The notes under the pieces: model-generated | The model's input: the letters and a program-made list of their open reading frames with translations, nothing else | The model's database searches: none | Told to the model about the DNA's origin: nothing | Source: Desulfamplus sp. | Lineage (GTDB): Bacteria > Desulfobacterota > Desulfobacteria > Desulfobacterales > Desulfobacteraceae | Length of the DNA: 64,000 bases | Reading direction: 5' to 3' | Assembly: GCA_015232455.1 (NCBI GenBank) | Contig: JADFZQ010000016.1 | Coordinates: 1 to 64,000, forward strand | Shown here: positions 32,236-40,960 of the stretch, piece by piece | Numbering within the stretch: position 1 is the stretch's first letter | Layout: every line of letters starts with the position of its first letter | Made by a program: the position numbers and the translations under genes

Positions 32236-34857
32236 TTAAGGTAAATCTGCTCCATATTTCTCCATAATACGTTTTGAGATGTCAGCATGTATTCCGCTAA
32301 TCATCTTTTCAGTCAGTGTTTTTTCCCATGAACGATAGACAATCCTCATTGAGATAGATTTCTTACCTTCAGCTAAAGGCTTACCCTCATAAAGATCAAA
32401 CATAAAAATATCTTCTAAAATTGGTAGATTCTCTTTTAAGGCAAAAATATCTGATAAAATAACACCAACTTCAATACCTGAGTCTAAAATCAGAGTCATA
32501 TCACGAGACAGAGATGGAAACTTAGGAAGAGGAAGTGATTGTTTCATAGAATTTGGAGCATCTACAACCGTTAAGAGGGTCTCTATATCCATTTCAAAGA
32601 TAAAAGCATCTTGTTTAAGCCCAAAATTTCTAAGCACTTGATTATTTATCTTACCTAAAGAACCAATGAGTTTAATATCTGAATTACCAGAGCACTTTAC
32701 AATTGCCCCTTGACCTTTTTGATAATATGGACAAAGTAAAGAATCCGCCTTTTGAAAAATAGTTTTATCAGCGTCTAATCCAAGAGAATAACATAATCCT
32801 TGAACCACACCTTTTATATCAAAAAAATCACAATCAGAAGGTTTGGCACTCCATGATATTGGTTCTCTCAATCCTGTCCAGATTCCAGATATCATCTCCC
32901 TCTCTATAGGTTGTTTACCTTTAATCGTCGCTATAAAGACCTTACCAATCTCAAATAACCTTAAAGATTCGGTCTGTTGGGAATTATTACGTCTCATGTT
33001 TTCAAGAAGTCCGGGAACCAAAGATGTCCTAAGCACAGAAAGCTCTTCTGAGATTGGATTTAAAATATTTTCAACCAAACGCCGCTCGTCAAAAGCGTCA
33101 AGAGATAGATGATCACAAGCTGAAGCTGATGTAAAGCTGTAATTGACAACTTCACTAAAACCAAAACCGTTCATAATATCTTTAATCTGATCTCTTATAA
33201 TGATTCTTTTTGACGGAGATTTTCCTTTAGATAGAACTTTTGGAAAATTTGTCTGAATGTTGTTGTATCCCCAAAGTCTTGCAACCTCTTCTGAAATATC
33301 CTCAGCTCTTGTTACATCAACTCTAAAAGATGGAACTGTAACCAACATCATTTTATTAACCGAAGAATCAGTCTGACTATGCAAAAGCTGCGTTGTTTTC
33401 TTAAGTTCTAATGATTCAATAGAGTTATAAGCAGTTGCTTTAAAACCTACAGATTCAATAATTTTTTTAATCTCTTCATAACTAAGAGTTGTCCCAAGCC
33501 TTGAGTTCAATGAATCTGTATTAACAACTATTTCAGTAGGCTTATGTTTAATTGGATTTTCATCTATAATACCATTAACAATTTTTCCACCAGAAACTTG
33601 AGCCATCAAATATATCGCACGCTTAAGAACATCTTTAGTTGCAGCGGGATCAACACCTCTTTCAAATCTGTGAGATGCATCGGTATTTATTCCAGAACGT
33701 TTTGCTGTTCGCCTTATAGAAACAGCATTAAAACATGCACTTTCAACAAAAACCTTAGTTGTGGTATTTAAAATCTCAGAATTTTCTCCACCCATCACAC
33801 CAGCAATACCAACAGGTCGTTCGCCGTCACATATCATAAGCATATCAGGATCAAGTGTATGGGCTTTGCTGTCCAATGTTTTAAACTCAATTGGACTGCC
33901 AGCACGCTTTACCTCAATTGTGCCTTTTGCGATATTGTCGTAATCAAAAGCATGAAGCGGCTGCCCTGTCTCTATCATCACAAAATTGGTAACATCTACA
34001 ATGTTGTTTATTGGAGTTAAGCCAACTGACAAGAGCCTATCTTGAAGCCAAAATGGAGATGGTCTAACAGTTACATCAATTAACATTCCAGCGGTATATC
34101 TTGGACATAAATCTGGATCAAAAATCTTAACCTTTGCAAAGTCATTGATTGACGAGCTATCAGCTGAATGAGTATGGCAATTTGAAAAATCATGGCTTGA
34201 AACTGATTTTTCTTTTTCACAATCTATATCATCAAAAGGAAGATTTAATTTTTTGACAGGCTCGCTAAATGCTGCAACCTCTCTTGCAATACCAATAACG
34301 CTTAGGCAGTCAGCTCTATTAGGAGTTAAGTCAACCTCAAAAAGGTAATCATCGAGATTAAGAGCTTTGACAATAGGGGTTCCTATAATTAAATTTGAAT
34401 CAAGCTCCATGATACCACAGGTTTTACCTGCCATAGCAAATGCCTTATCCAATTCAGGGTTAAGACGAAGTTCAGAAAAACTGCAAAGCATTCCTTCTGA
34501 AATCTCACCACGCAGTTTGCTTTTTTTAATCTCAATATCACCTGGAAGAGTTGCACCTACTAAAGCACAAGGAACAACAAGCCCTTCTCTGACATTTGGA
34601 GCACCGCAAACAATATTTAAAATAATATTGTTTCCATCTTCATCATTGCCTATATTTACCTTGCAACATGTTAAATTATCTGCTGATGGATGTTTTGAGA
34701 CATGCTCAACTCTACTTATAACCACCTTGTCAAGATATGCAAACCTGTTCTCAAATGAGTCAACCTCAAGACCTGCCATAGTGAGCTTATCAGCTATTTC
34801 AGATGGGGTATATTCTACTGAAGTATATTCTTTTAGCCAACTTAAAGTAAATTTCAT
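32236..34857 (-). CDS. pheT: Phenylalanyl-tRNA synthetase beta subunit
   Basis: The 873-residue PheT has the tRNA-binding (EMAP-like) domain near 40-150, B3/B4 editing domain, B5 domain and the C-terminal anticodon-binding domain ending in ISKRIMEKYGADLP. It is longer than the usual 790-800. The extra length is Ser/His/Asn-rich loops, for instance SSHDFSNCHTHSADSSSIND before the core resumes at KVKIFDPDLCPRY. It lies 31 bp downstream of pheS and forms the alpha2beta2 enzyme with it. Confidence 0.97.
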   Translation of the reverse strand: MKFTLSWLKEYTSVEYTPSEIADKLTMAGLEVDSFENRFAYLDKVVISRVEHVSKHPSADNLTCCKVNIGNDEDGNNIILNIVCGAPNVREGLVVPCALVGATLPGDIEIKKSKLRGEISEGMLCSFSELRLNPELDKAFAMAGKTCGIMELDSNLIIGTPIVKALNLDDYLFEVDLTPNRADCLSVIGIAREVAAFSEPVKKLNLPFDDIDCEKEKSVSSHDFSNCHTHSADSSSINDFAKVKIFDPDLCPRYTAGMLIDVTVRPSPFWLQDRLLSVGLTPINNIVDVTNFVMIETGQPLHAFDYDNIAKGTIEVKRAGSPIEFKTLDSKAHTLDPDMLMICDGERPVGIAGVMGGENSEILNTTTKVFVESACFNAVSIRRTAKRSGINTDASHRFERGVDPAATKDVLKRAIYLMAQVSGGKIVNGIIDENPIKHKPTEIVVNTDSLNSRLGTTLSYEEIKKIIESVGFKATAYNSIESLELKKTTQLLHSQTDSSVNKMMLVTVPSFRVDVTRAEDISEEVARLWGYNNIQTNFPKVLSKGKSPSKRIIIRDQIKDIMNGFGFSEVVNYSFTSASACDHLSLDAFDERRLVENILNPISEELSVLRTSLVPGLLENMRRNNSQQTESLRLFEIGKVFIATIKGKQPIEREMISGIWTGLREPISWSAKPSDCDFFDIKGVVQGLCYSLGLDADKTIFQKADSLLCPYYQKGQGAIVKCSGNSDIKLIGSLGKINNQVLRNFGLKQDAFIFEMDIETLLTVVDAPNSMKQSLPLPKFPSLSRDMTLILDSGIEVGVILSDIFALKENLPILEDIFMFDLYEGKPLAEGKKSISMRIVYRSWEKTLTEKMISGIHADISKRIMEKYGADLP

Positions 34858-34888
34858 AAAGCACTCTTTTAGGGTATTTAGGTTGAAG

Positions 34889-35917
34889 TTAAAACTGCCT
34901 TAAAAACCTCATATCATTTTCAAAAAATTTCCTGAGATCATCTATGCCATATTTTAGCATTGCAAGCCTCTCAACACCCATTCCAAATGCAAAACCTGTA
35001 TATTTTTTAGTGTCGTATCCCACATTTTCAAATACAGCGGGATGTACCATACCAGAACCAAGAACTTCAAGCCATCCTGTTCCAGAGCAAACACGACACC
35101 CTTTACCTCTGCACATTACACACTCAATGTCGACCTCTGCACTTGGTTCTGTAAATGGAAAGAAACTTGGTCTAAATCTTAAGGATATATCTTCATCAAA
35201 AAGCTGATGAATGAATGTTGATAATGTGCCTTTAAGATCACCGAATGAGACATCAGAGTCAACCATTAACCCTTCGACTTGGTGAAACATAGGGGTATGA
35301 GTTACGTCAGAATCGCATCTATAAACTTTGCCCGGAGCTATAATCCTTACAGGTGGCTTGACTTTCTCCATAACCCTTGGCTGCGTTGGAGATGTATGAG
35401 TGCGAAGGACAATATTTTCAGAAACATAAAAAGTATCTTGCATGTCTCTGGCAGGGTGGTATTTAGGGATATTAAGTGCCTCGAAGTTATAATAATCTGT
35501 TTCAACTTCAGGACCTTCTGCAATTTCAAATCCTATCCTTGAAAATATCGCGGTAATTTCTCGTGAGATTCTTGTTACAGGATGAAGAGTTCCTCTTATT
35601 GCAACTCTTCCGGGCAGAGTAACATCAATAAAATCGTTGTTATTTTCAGCAACAGACTCAAGTTGAGCTCTCAATTGGCTGAAAAGACCTTCTAATTTGA
35701 CTTTAAGAAGATTGGCATTTTTGCCAGCAGAAGGTCTATCTTCAACAGGAAGTTTAGGAATGTTCCTTAAAAAAGTGGTCAATATTCCCTTTCTTCCAAG
35801 ATACTTTGTAGTAAGACGTTCTAACAAATCAAGAGATTTTATCTCTTCAATTTCAATTAGAATCTCTTTCTCAATCTCCTGAAGATTACTATGTTGGGTC
35901 TCTTCTCTCTTATCCAT
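34889..35917 (-). CDS. pheS: Phenylalanyl-tRNA synthetase alpha subunit
   Basis: The 342-residue PheS has an N-terminal coiled-coil arm, class II motif 1-3 segments ([38 protein letters not shown]) and the [14 protein letters not shown] aromatic-pocket region. A CxxC-type cluster ([17 protein letters not shown]) is present, as in many bacterial PheS. It sits between rplT and pheT, the classical infC-rpmI-rplT-pheST order. Confidence 0.98.
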   Translation of the reverse strand: MDKREETQHSNLQEIEKEILIEIEEIKSLDLLERLTTKYLGRKGILTTFLRNIPKLPVEDRPSAGKNANLLKVKLEGLFSQLRAQLESVAENNNDFIDVTLPGRVAIRGTLHPVTRISREITAIFSRIGFEIAEGPEVETDYYNFEALNIPKYHPARDMQDTFYVSENIVLRTHTSPTQPRVMEKVKPPVRIIAPGKVYRCDSDVTHTPMFHQVEGLMVDSDVSFGDLKGTLSTFIHQLFDEDISLRFRPSFFPFTEPSAEVDIECVMCRGKGCRVCSGTGWLEVLGSGMVHPAVFENVGYDTKKYTGFAFGMGVERLAMLKYGIDDLRKFFENDMRFLRQF

Positions 35918-36040
35918 CTTAATTATGTTCCAACATTACTTGTTATATTTGAGCATTAATATATTTAAGGTCAAGATATTTGAACACATCATTCTCAAAA
36001 ACAATTTTTAAGAACATTAGCTGTTCTTATCCCCCTCAAA

Positions 36041-36067
36041 ATAGAATAGACGCACAAATGTGCGTCT
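36041..36067 (-). terminator. Hairpin between rplT and pheS
   Basis: AGACGCAC (36048-36055) and GTGCGTCT (36060-36067) form a perfect 8-bp stem with a 4-nt loop. On the minus strand it is followed by ATTCTATTTTG, a weak T-tract. It may partly terminate the rplT transcript or act in pheST attenuation; no Phe-rich leader peptide was found. Confidence 0.5.
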
Positions 36068-36148
36068 CTATCTTAGAGAAGTCTTAATTTTTAATATGAG
36101 TCTTTAATTTTATGTGTAAATTTATTCTAAAGAAATATTTAGTAATTT

Positions 36149-36499
36149 CTAAAGTTTAGCAGATGCGGCTAAAGCAATCTGTGAGAACCCAGCAGGATCG
36201 CATATTGCAAGATCGGCTAAAACCTTACGGTCAAGGTCGATATTTGCCAATTTAAGACCATGTATAAATTTACTATATGAAAGATTATTCATTCTCACAG
36301 CGGCATTGAGCCTTGCAATCCAGAGGCTTCTAAAATCTCTCTTGCGAACCCTTCTATCACGATAACTATACATCAACGCCTTATGTACTGAATCTGAGGC
36401 TGTACGGAATAGCTTTCCTCGACCAGCTCTGAAACCTTTTGCAAGTTTTAATACCTTATTTCTACGTCTTCTCGCTTTAAAACCTCTTTTTACTCTCAT
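36149..36499 (-). CDS. rplT: 50S ribosomal protein L20
   Basis: The 116-residue L20 begins [22 protein letters not shown] with the long basic N-terminal tail and the globular domain containing [11 protein letters not shown]. It binds 23S rRNA early in 50S assembly and in several bacteria represses its own operon. It follows rpmI by 45 bp. Confidence 0.98.
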   Translation of the reverse strand: MRVKRGFKARRRRNKVLKLAKGFRAGRGKLFRTASDSVHKALMYSYRDRRVRKRDFRSLWIARLNAAVRMNNLSYSKFIHGLKLANIDLDRKVLADLAICDPAGFSQIALAASAKL

Positions 36500-36544
36500 C
36501 TTATATATCCACTCCCATAGACCTAAATTAAAATTTTAGTTGTG

Positions 36545-36742
36545 TTAGCCATTTGGCAACATACGTCTGACTTCGCGCATATCGCTTGCATCAATTATCT
36601 GAGGTCTTCTCAATCCACGTTTTCGTTTAGTTGTTTTCTTTGTCAAAATATGGCTTGCATGTGATTTTTTGAACTTGTATTTTCCAGTTCCAGTTTTTGT
36701 AAATCGCTTTGCAGCAGCTCTATTGGTTTTAATTTTTGGCAT
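36545..36742 (-). CDS. rpmI: 50S ribosomal protein L35
   Basis: The 65-residue L35 has the family start [13 protein letters not shown] and the segment [16 protein letters not shown], full length. It lies between infC and rplT. The unusual 321-bp gap upstream holds a large hairpin with a T-run. Confidence 0.97.
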   Translation of the reverse strand: MPKIKTNRAAAKRFTKTGTGKYKFKKSHASHILTKKTTKRKRGLRRPQIIDASDMREVRRMLPNG

Positions 36743-36840
36743 TATTTATATCTCCTTAAAAATTATATGCTAAATATCTTTAAATTTTTATATATATGAT
36801 TTTGGTTAAAATATCTTAAAATAAAAAATATCATTACCTT

Positions 36841-36891
36841 AAAAAAGATATGGTGGCACATCATACCCAAGGGGCATAACGCCACCATATC
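36841..36891 (-). terminator. Terminator or attenuator hairpin between infC and rpmI
   Basis: GATATGGTGGC (36847-36857) and GCCACCATATC (36881-36891) are perfect complements enclosing a 23-nt loop with a smaller CCCAAGGGG stem. On the minus strand six T residues follow. It separates infC from rpmI-rplT and could be an intrinsic terminator or an L20-type control site. Confidence 0.8.
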
Positions 36892-37063
36892 CTAACTTTA
36901 TTGTTACATATTTTTAGTAAATCCTAAAAGTTAAGCTCACAAACTAAATATCATAGTAGATATATACAGGGGATTGCTTGTAGCATTTAATAAACAACTT
37001 TGAACATGTAATGTTAGAACGAGTACATAAAATTTAGGGGGCAACATTTAAAAAAAACATAAA
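36892..37063. other. Long untranslated stretch between infC stop and the rpmI-side hairpin
   Basis: Together with 36743-36891 this makes a 321-bp gap inside an operon whose members are normally a few dozen bases apart. No gene was seen. It may be an mRNA leader for rpmI-rplT or contain a second promoter; no clear -35/-10 pair stood out. Confidence 0.4.
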
Positions 37064-37585
37064 TCATTTTGGGGCAAGAACCATAGTCATGGTTTTACCT
37101 TCAAATTTAGCATGTTGTTCAATTTGAGCAAAAGGTTCTGTCATAGATGCAATTTTTCCAAATATCTCTTTTGCCTGTTGCATAAGTGTTATCTCTCTAC
37201 CTCTAAACATCATAGTTACTTTGACTTTGTCATTATTAGCTATAAATTTTTCTATATGATTTACTTTTGTTTCGAGATCATGAGTATCAGTTTTAGGTCT
37301 AACCTTTATCTCTTTAATTTGAGATGCTTTTTGTTTTTTTCTTGCTTCTTGATACTTTTTTGTAATCTCATACTTATATCGACCATAATCCATTATTTTA
37401 CAGACAGGTGGTTTTGCGTTAGGAGATATCTCAACGAGATCTTGTGAATACTCAGAAGCCTTACGCAGTGCATCGTTAATGGACATAACGCCTATTTGTT
37501 CTCCATCAGGTCCAATAACTCTAATCTCGTTTGCCCTGATATCTCTATTTACATTTACCTTGTCCTTGTTACCCTGTTTAACTAT
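37064..37585 (-). CDS. infC: Translation initiation factor IF-3 (ATA start)
   Basis: IF-3 with the N-terminal domain segment RDIRANEIRVIGPDGEQIGVM and C-terminal KVTMMFRGREIT. The first ATG (37486) would delete the first 33 residues of the conserved N-terminal domain. The frame stays open upstream to an ATA codon at 37585 that has AGGAGG six bases before it, giving 173 residues, the normal length. IF-3 discriminates against non-canonical starts, and infC is classically autoregulated through such a codon (AUU in E. coli). thrS, the usual upstream neighbour, is absent. Confidence 0.93.
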   Translation of the reverse strand: MVKQGNKDKVNVNRDIRANEIRVIGPDGEQIGVMSINDALRKASEYSQDLVEISPNAKPPVCKIMDYGRYKYEITKKYQEARKKQKASQIKEIKVRPKTDTHDLETKVNHIEKFIANNDKVKVTMMFRGREITLMQQAKEIFGKIASMTEPFAQIEQHAKFEGKTMTMVLAPK

Positions 37586-37851
37586 CCTACACCTCCTATG
37601 CTTTCAGCATTGTGATCATAGCAATATGAAATATTCCAAATATAAGTACTGCCTAATAAATAAAATTACCAGACAGGTTAATCTATATTATCAACGGATA
37701 ATTATATATAATTTCTATTAAGAAATGCAAGAAATATTTCTCTTTAATTCAGGAGAATTGCATGAAATTTTATATTCCGAAAAGTTAGGTTAGGTATTTG
37801 TTACCCTATCTAACCCATTTACGTTTATCTTTAACAAACAGAAAACTATCT

Positions 37852-40800
37852 CTAATTATTTATTAGAAATAATCTAAACTCTTTTTGCTCTCCTTTTAAA
37901 TTTTGATTTGCCGCTTCAAGTTGTTCCCTGCTTGATATAACAGCAGTACCTTTTTTATCTTCGCTTATGGTGAAATATTTTTCAGCAGCATTTATTATCT
38001 GTTGTTTGTCAAGGGCAAGCAGAGACTCTTTAAATTGCTTACGTTTTTCGTCAGTTAACCCAAGTATTTGTCGATAAAAAGCCTTGATAGAAGCAGGTCC
38101 CGGTGTTTCTGGTTTATCAATATCAGCACAAACCTGAAGAATTGCCTCCTTTATATCCTCCTCTGTATAATCTCCGCTAATGATAAAATCACAGGCATTT
38201 CGATAGACATCAAGAGTCCTTCTGATGTTGGGATCGCGATATGAGGCAAATGAAAATATTCCCTCTTCAGCATTGTAGCTTGCAAACCCTCCATAAGCAC
38301 CACCTTTTTCTCGTATCTCACGATGTAGATAGAGTGAACGAAGCAGTTTGCTAATTGCAGATAGTGCAGGAGCGTCAGGGTCTCCTAATCTTACAGTCTT
38401 AAATGCCTGAGCCACAAAAGAGACTGAAGTGGTTGTCATCCACCCTTCAAAAGGATAGGTAGTTGAACAAGGTAAATCTAAATATCTATCTTGTTCTGAA
38501 TTTTGTCCCTCTTCTCCTGAATCTCCTGACTTAACACTATTACATCCTTTAAAACCAAGACCTTCTCCAGATTTAAACTCCTGAATCATCTTAACAATAC
38601 TAAAATCAGAGGTTGCAATCGCATTTCTATCTCCGACAACTGCTGGCTTAATATTACCCTGCACAAATACCTGTTTTGCGATTTCTGAGAGGTCAGAAGA
38701 TATTTTGTCAATAATATCAGATTGTTCTGTTAAAGATTTTATGAACTGAAATTGAGATATGCCATGCCACCTCTCTGCAACTTTAGAAGAGGTGCTTAAA
38801 TTTCTGGCAGCCAATGACATAGCGTAACGGTGTCCATTGGCAACAATTGAAGACTCCATGCCTGCTCTGTATTGCAAAAGCAAATTTTTTAATCTTGTTG
38901 CGTCTTTAAAGCTGAACTTTGACATCAATTCACTTAGAATATCAAACATCGACTCAATGTTTCTGTTTAAAGATTTACCTTGAAGTGAGAGAAATGATAT
39001 GTGGTGGTCATTTCCATTAAATCCTGTGCCAGAATATGGTGCAATGCCAATCCCACCTGTGTATAGGTCTATAAGTTCTGCCATTTCTGCATAATCTCTT
39101 AAAGCTGTGCCAGCACCAGTAAAGGCACGGCAGAAAAATGGGATAAGAGGTTTTAAATCTTCTGAAAGTGAGCCTATTCCACTAACTGATGTAAAGTATA
39201 AAATATCTGATGTTGATTTCTCATAGCATGTTAAATTAGAAATTTTATCAAAACTATCTGGCTTAATTATCTCAATATCTGGTTTTACATCGCTTAGTGC
39301 AAGCGTTGGCAGAACTGAAACATCTTCTTTTTGCTCTTGAAGTTCAGCCAATTTTTCAGAATCTTCCCTAATTGAGGCTATCTCTTCAGGTTTTAAAGAT
39401 GCAAGAACAGCTTTAAGTTCATTCTCTATTCTTACATTTTCTTGTTCTTCCATATTTTGATCTGGTTCAAGAATAAAAAGAACTCTGTGAGGATTATCAA
39501 GAAAATAGTCTCTTATCTTTTTCTCAAGAAAACCCTTAGAACCACATTCTTGTTTAAAACGGTCAAGGTACCTATCAAATTTAAGGGCAGATACAGGGTC
39601 TCCTTCATGTATCCATGTTCCAGCAAAAGAGAGCAAAAGTTTGATTCCAAATGGGTGAGGTGAGTTAGTTATCTCTTTTTTATGAAATTCAATCTGGTGG
39701 ATTGCGGATTCAATAAGTTTTGGTGCAATTCCTGTTTTACAAAGGTTTTTAAGAGTCTCAAATATGAGCCTTTCAACCTTTACAGCGTCATCTTTTCCAA
39801 TCTCCTTAAGACCGCAGGCAAACATTGTATCTCTCATATCAGAATCAAAACCAGAAGCATCGCTTAAAGCAGAACCAAGACCAGAATCAATAAGGCTTTT
39901 TCTTAATGGAGAGGCTGAATTTCCAAGCAAAACATGCTCTAAAACATCAAGAACCAACATCTCAAACGAATCTTTTATGTCAGCAGTGAGCCACGCCACA
40001 CATGCTTGATATTTCTTTTCAGGGTTTTCATCTTTTGAAAGAGGATATGGAACAGTAACAGTTTTAGGTTCTCTCCAGCGAGGCTGCGATGGCACTTCTG
40101 AATTTGGTTCAATTGCTGTGAATCGGTTTAAAACCTTTGTTGTTATAGCTTCAAGGTGTTTTTCAAGTGGTAAAGAGCCGTAAGTATAAAAAAAAGCGTT
40201 TGATGGATGATAATATCTTGCATGAAACTCTTTAAGCTGGGTATGAGTTAAAGTTGGAATATCAGATGGTTCTCCACCTGAATTAAAGCTGTATGTTGTG
40301 TCTGGATAGAGTGCGTTCATCAAAGCTCTGCCTAATATCTGGTTTGGAGAAGACATTGCACCCTTCATCTCATTGTAAACAACACCTTTGTATATAAGCT
40401 CCTCTTGACCTGACTCTAAAAGTTCAAACTCTAAACGGTGTCCCTCTTGTTTAAAACTTAACTCTTCAAGTTTTGGGAAAAATGATGCATCAAGATAGAC
40501 GTCCATTAAATTATAAAAATCTTTCTCATTTTGTGTGGAAAAAGGATACATAGTCCAATCTGATGCTGTCAGAGCGTTCATAAAGGTTGAGAGGCTTCGT
40601 TTGAGCATTGAAAAAAATGGGTCTCGAACATCATACTTTTCTGAACCGCAAAGAACTGTATGCTCAAGAATGTGTGCAACACCAGTTGAGTCTGTTGGAA
40701 CTGTTCTAAAGGTTACTCCAAAAGTATTCTCTTTATCTTCACTTGCAAGGTGTATGTGTCTTGCTTTTGTCCTAATGTGTTCTAATTGGTAGAGAGTTGA

Positions 40801-40950
40801 CTTTATATCTTCAATCTCTTCAATTCGCAGGATTTTATAACCATAAATCTCTTCTCCTACCTCAAATCTTGTTTTATATTCTTTAGTATCTTTCTTATGC
40901 TCTTTATTAATATTTTCATCTGATTTGTTATTCTGCTCTGTTGAATCCAC
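37852..40950 (-). CDS. M16C-family metallopeptidase (PreP/falcilysin-like)
   Basis: The 1032-residue protein has the inverted zinc motif HILEH (near 93) followed by SEKYDVRDPFFSMLKRS, and the M16C-associated central region. Such enzymes form a closed two-half chamber that degrades peptides. It starts with GTG (SD GAGG 8 bases upstream). No signal peptide is apparent, so it is probably cytosolic. A Ser/Gly/Glu-rich insertion (GCNSVKSGDSGEEGQNSEQD) interrupts the C-terminal half. It follows the YdbH-like gene by 10 bp on the same strand. Confidence 0.92.
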   Translation of the reverse strand: MDSTEQNNKSDENINKEHKKDTKEYKTRFEVGEEIYGYKILRIEEIEDIKSTLYQLEHIRTKARHIHLASEDKENTFGVTFRTVPTDSTGVAHILEHTVLCGSEKYDVRDPFFSMLKRSLSTFMNALTASDWTMYPFSTQNEKDFYNLMDVYLDASFFPKLEELSFKQEGHRLEFELLESGQEELIYKGVVYNEMKGAMSSPNQILGRALMNALYPDTTYSFNSGGEPSDIPTLTHTQLKEFHARYYHPSNAFFYTYGSLPLEKHLEAITTKVLNRFTAIEPNSEVPSQPRWREPKTVTVPYPLSKDENPEKKYQACVAWLTADIKDSFEMLVLDVLEHVLLGNSASPLRKSLIDSGLGSALSDASGFDSDMRDTMFACGLKEIGKDDAVKVERLIFETLKNLCKTGIAPKLIESAIHQIEFHKKEITNSPHPFGIKLLLSFAGTWIHEGDPVSALKFDRYLDRFKQECGSKGFLEKKIRDYFLDNPHRVLFILEPDQNMEEQENVRIENELKAVLASLKPEEIASIREDSEKLAELQEQKEDVSVLPTLALSDVKPDIEIIKPDSFDKISNLTCYEKSTSDILYFTSVSGIGSLSEDLKPLIPFFCRAFTGAGTALRDYAEMAELIDLYTGGIGIAPYSGTGFNGNDHHISFLSLQGKSLNRNIESMFDILSELMSKFSFKDATRLKNLLLQYRAGMESSIVANGHRYAMSLAARNLSTSSKVAERWHGISQFQFIKSLTEQSDIIDKISSDLSEIAKQVFVQGNIKPAVVGDRNAIATSDFSIVKMIQEFKSGEGLGFKGCNSVKSGDSGEEGQNSEQDRYLDLPCSTTYPFEGWMTTTSVSFVAQAFKTVRLGDPDAPALSAISKLLRSLYLHREIREKGGAYGGFASYNAEEGIFSFASYRDPNIRRTLDVYRNACDFIISGDYTEEDIKEAILQVCADIDKPETPGPASIKAFYRQILGLTDEKRKQFKESLLALDKQQIINAAEKYFTISEDKKGTAVISSREQLEAANQNLKGEQKEFRLFLINN

Positions 40951-40960
40951 GTTTTATCCT

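Noticed and set aside
37780-37825. Hairpin GGTTAGGTA...CTAACC downstream of the M16C gene as a terminator
   Set aside because: The stem is interrupted and the T-run is weak; not strong enough to list.
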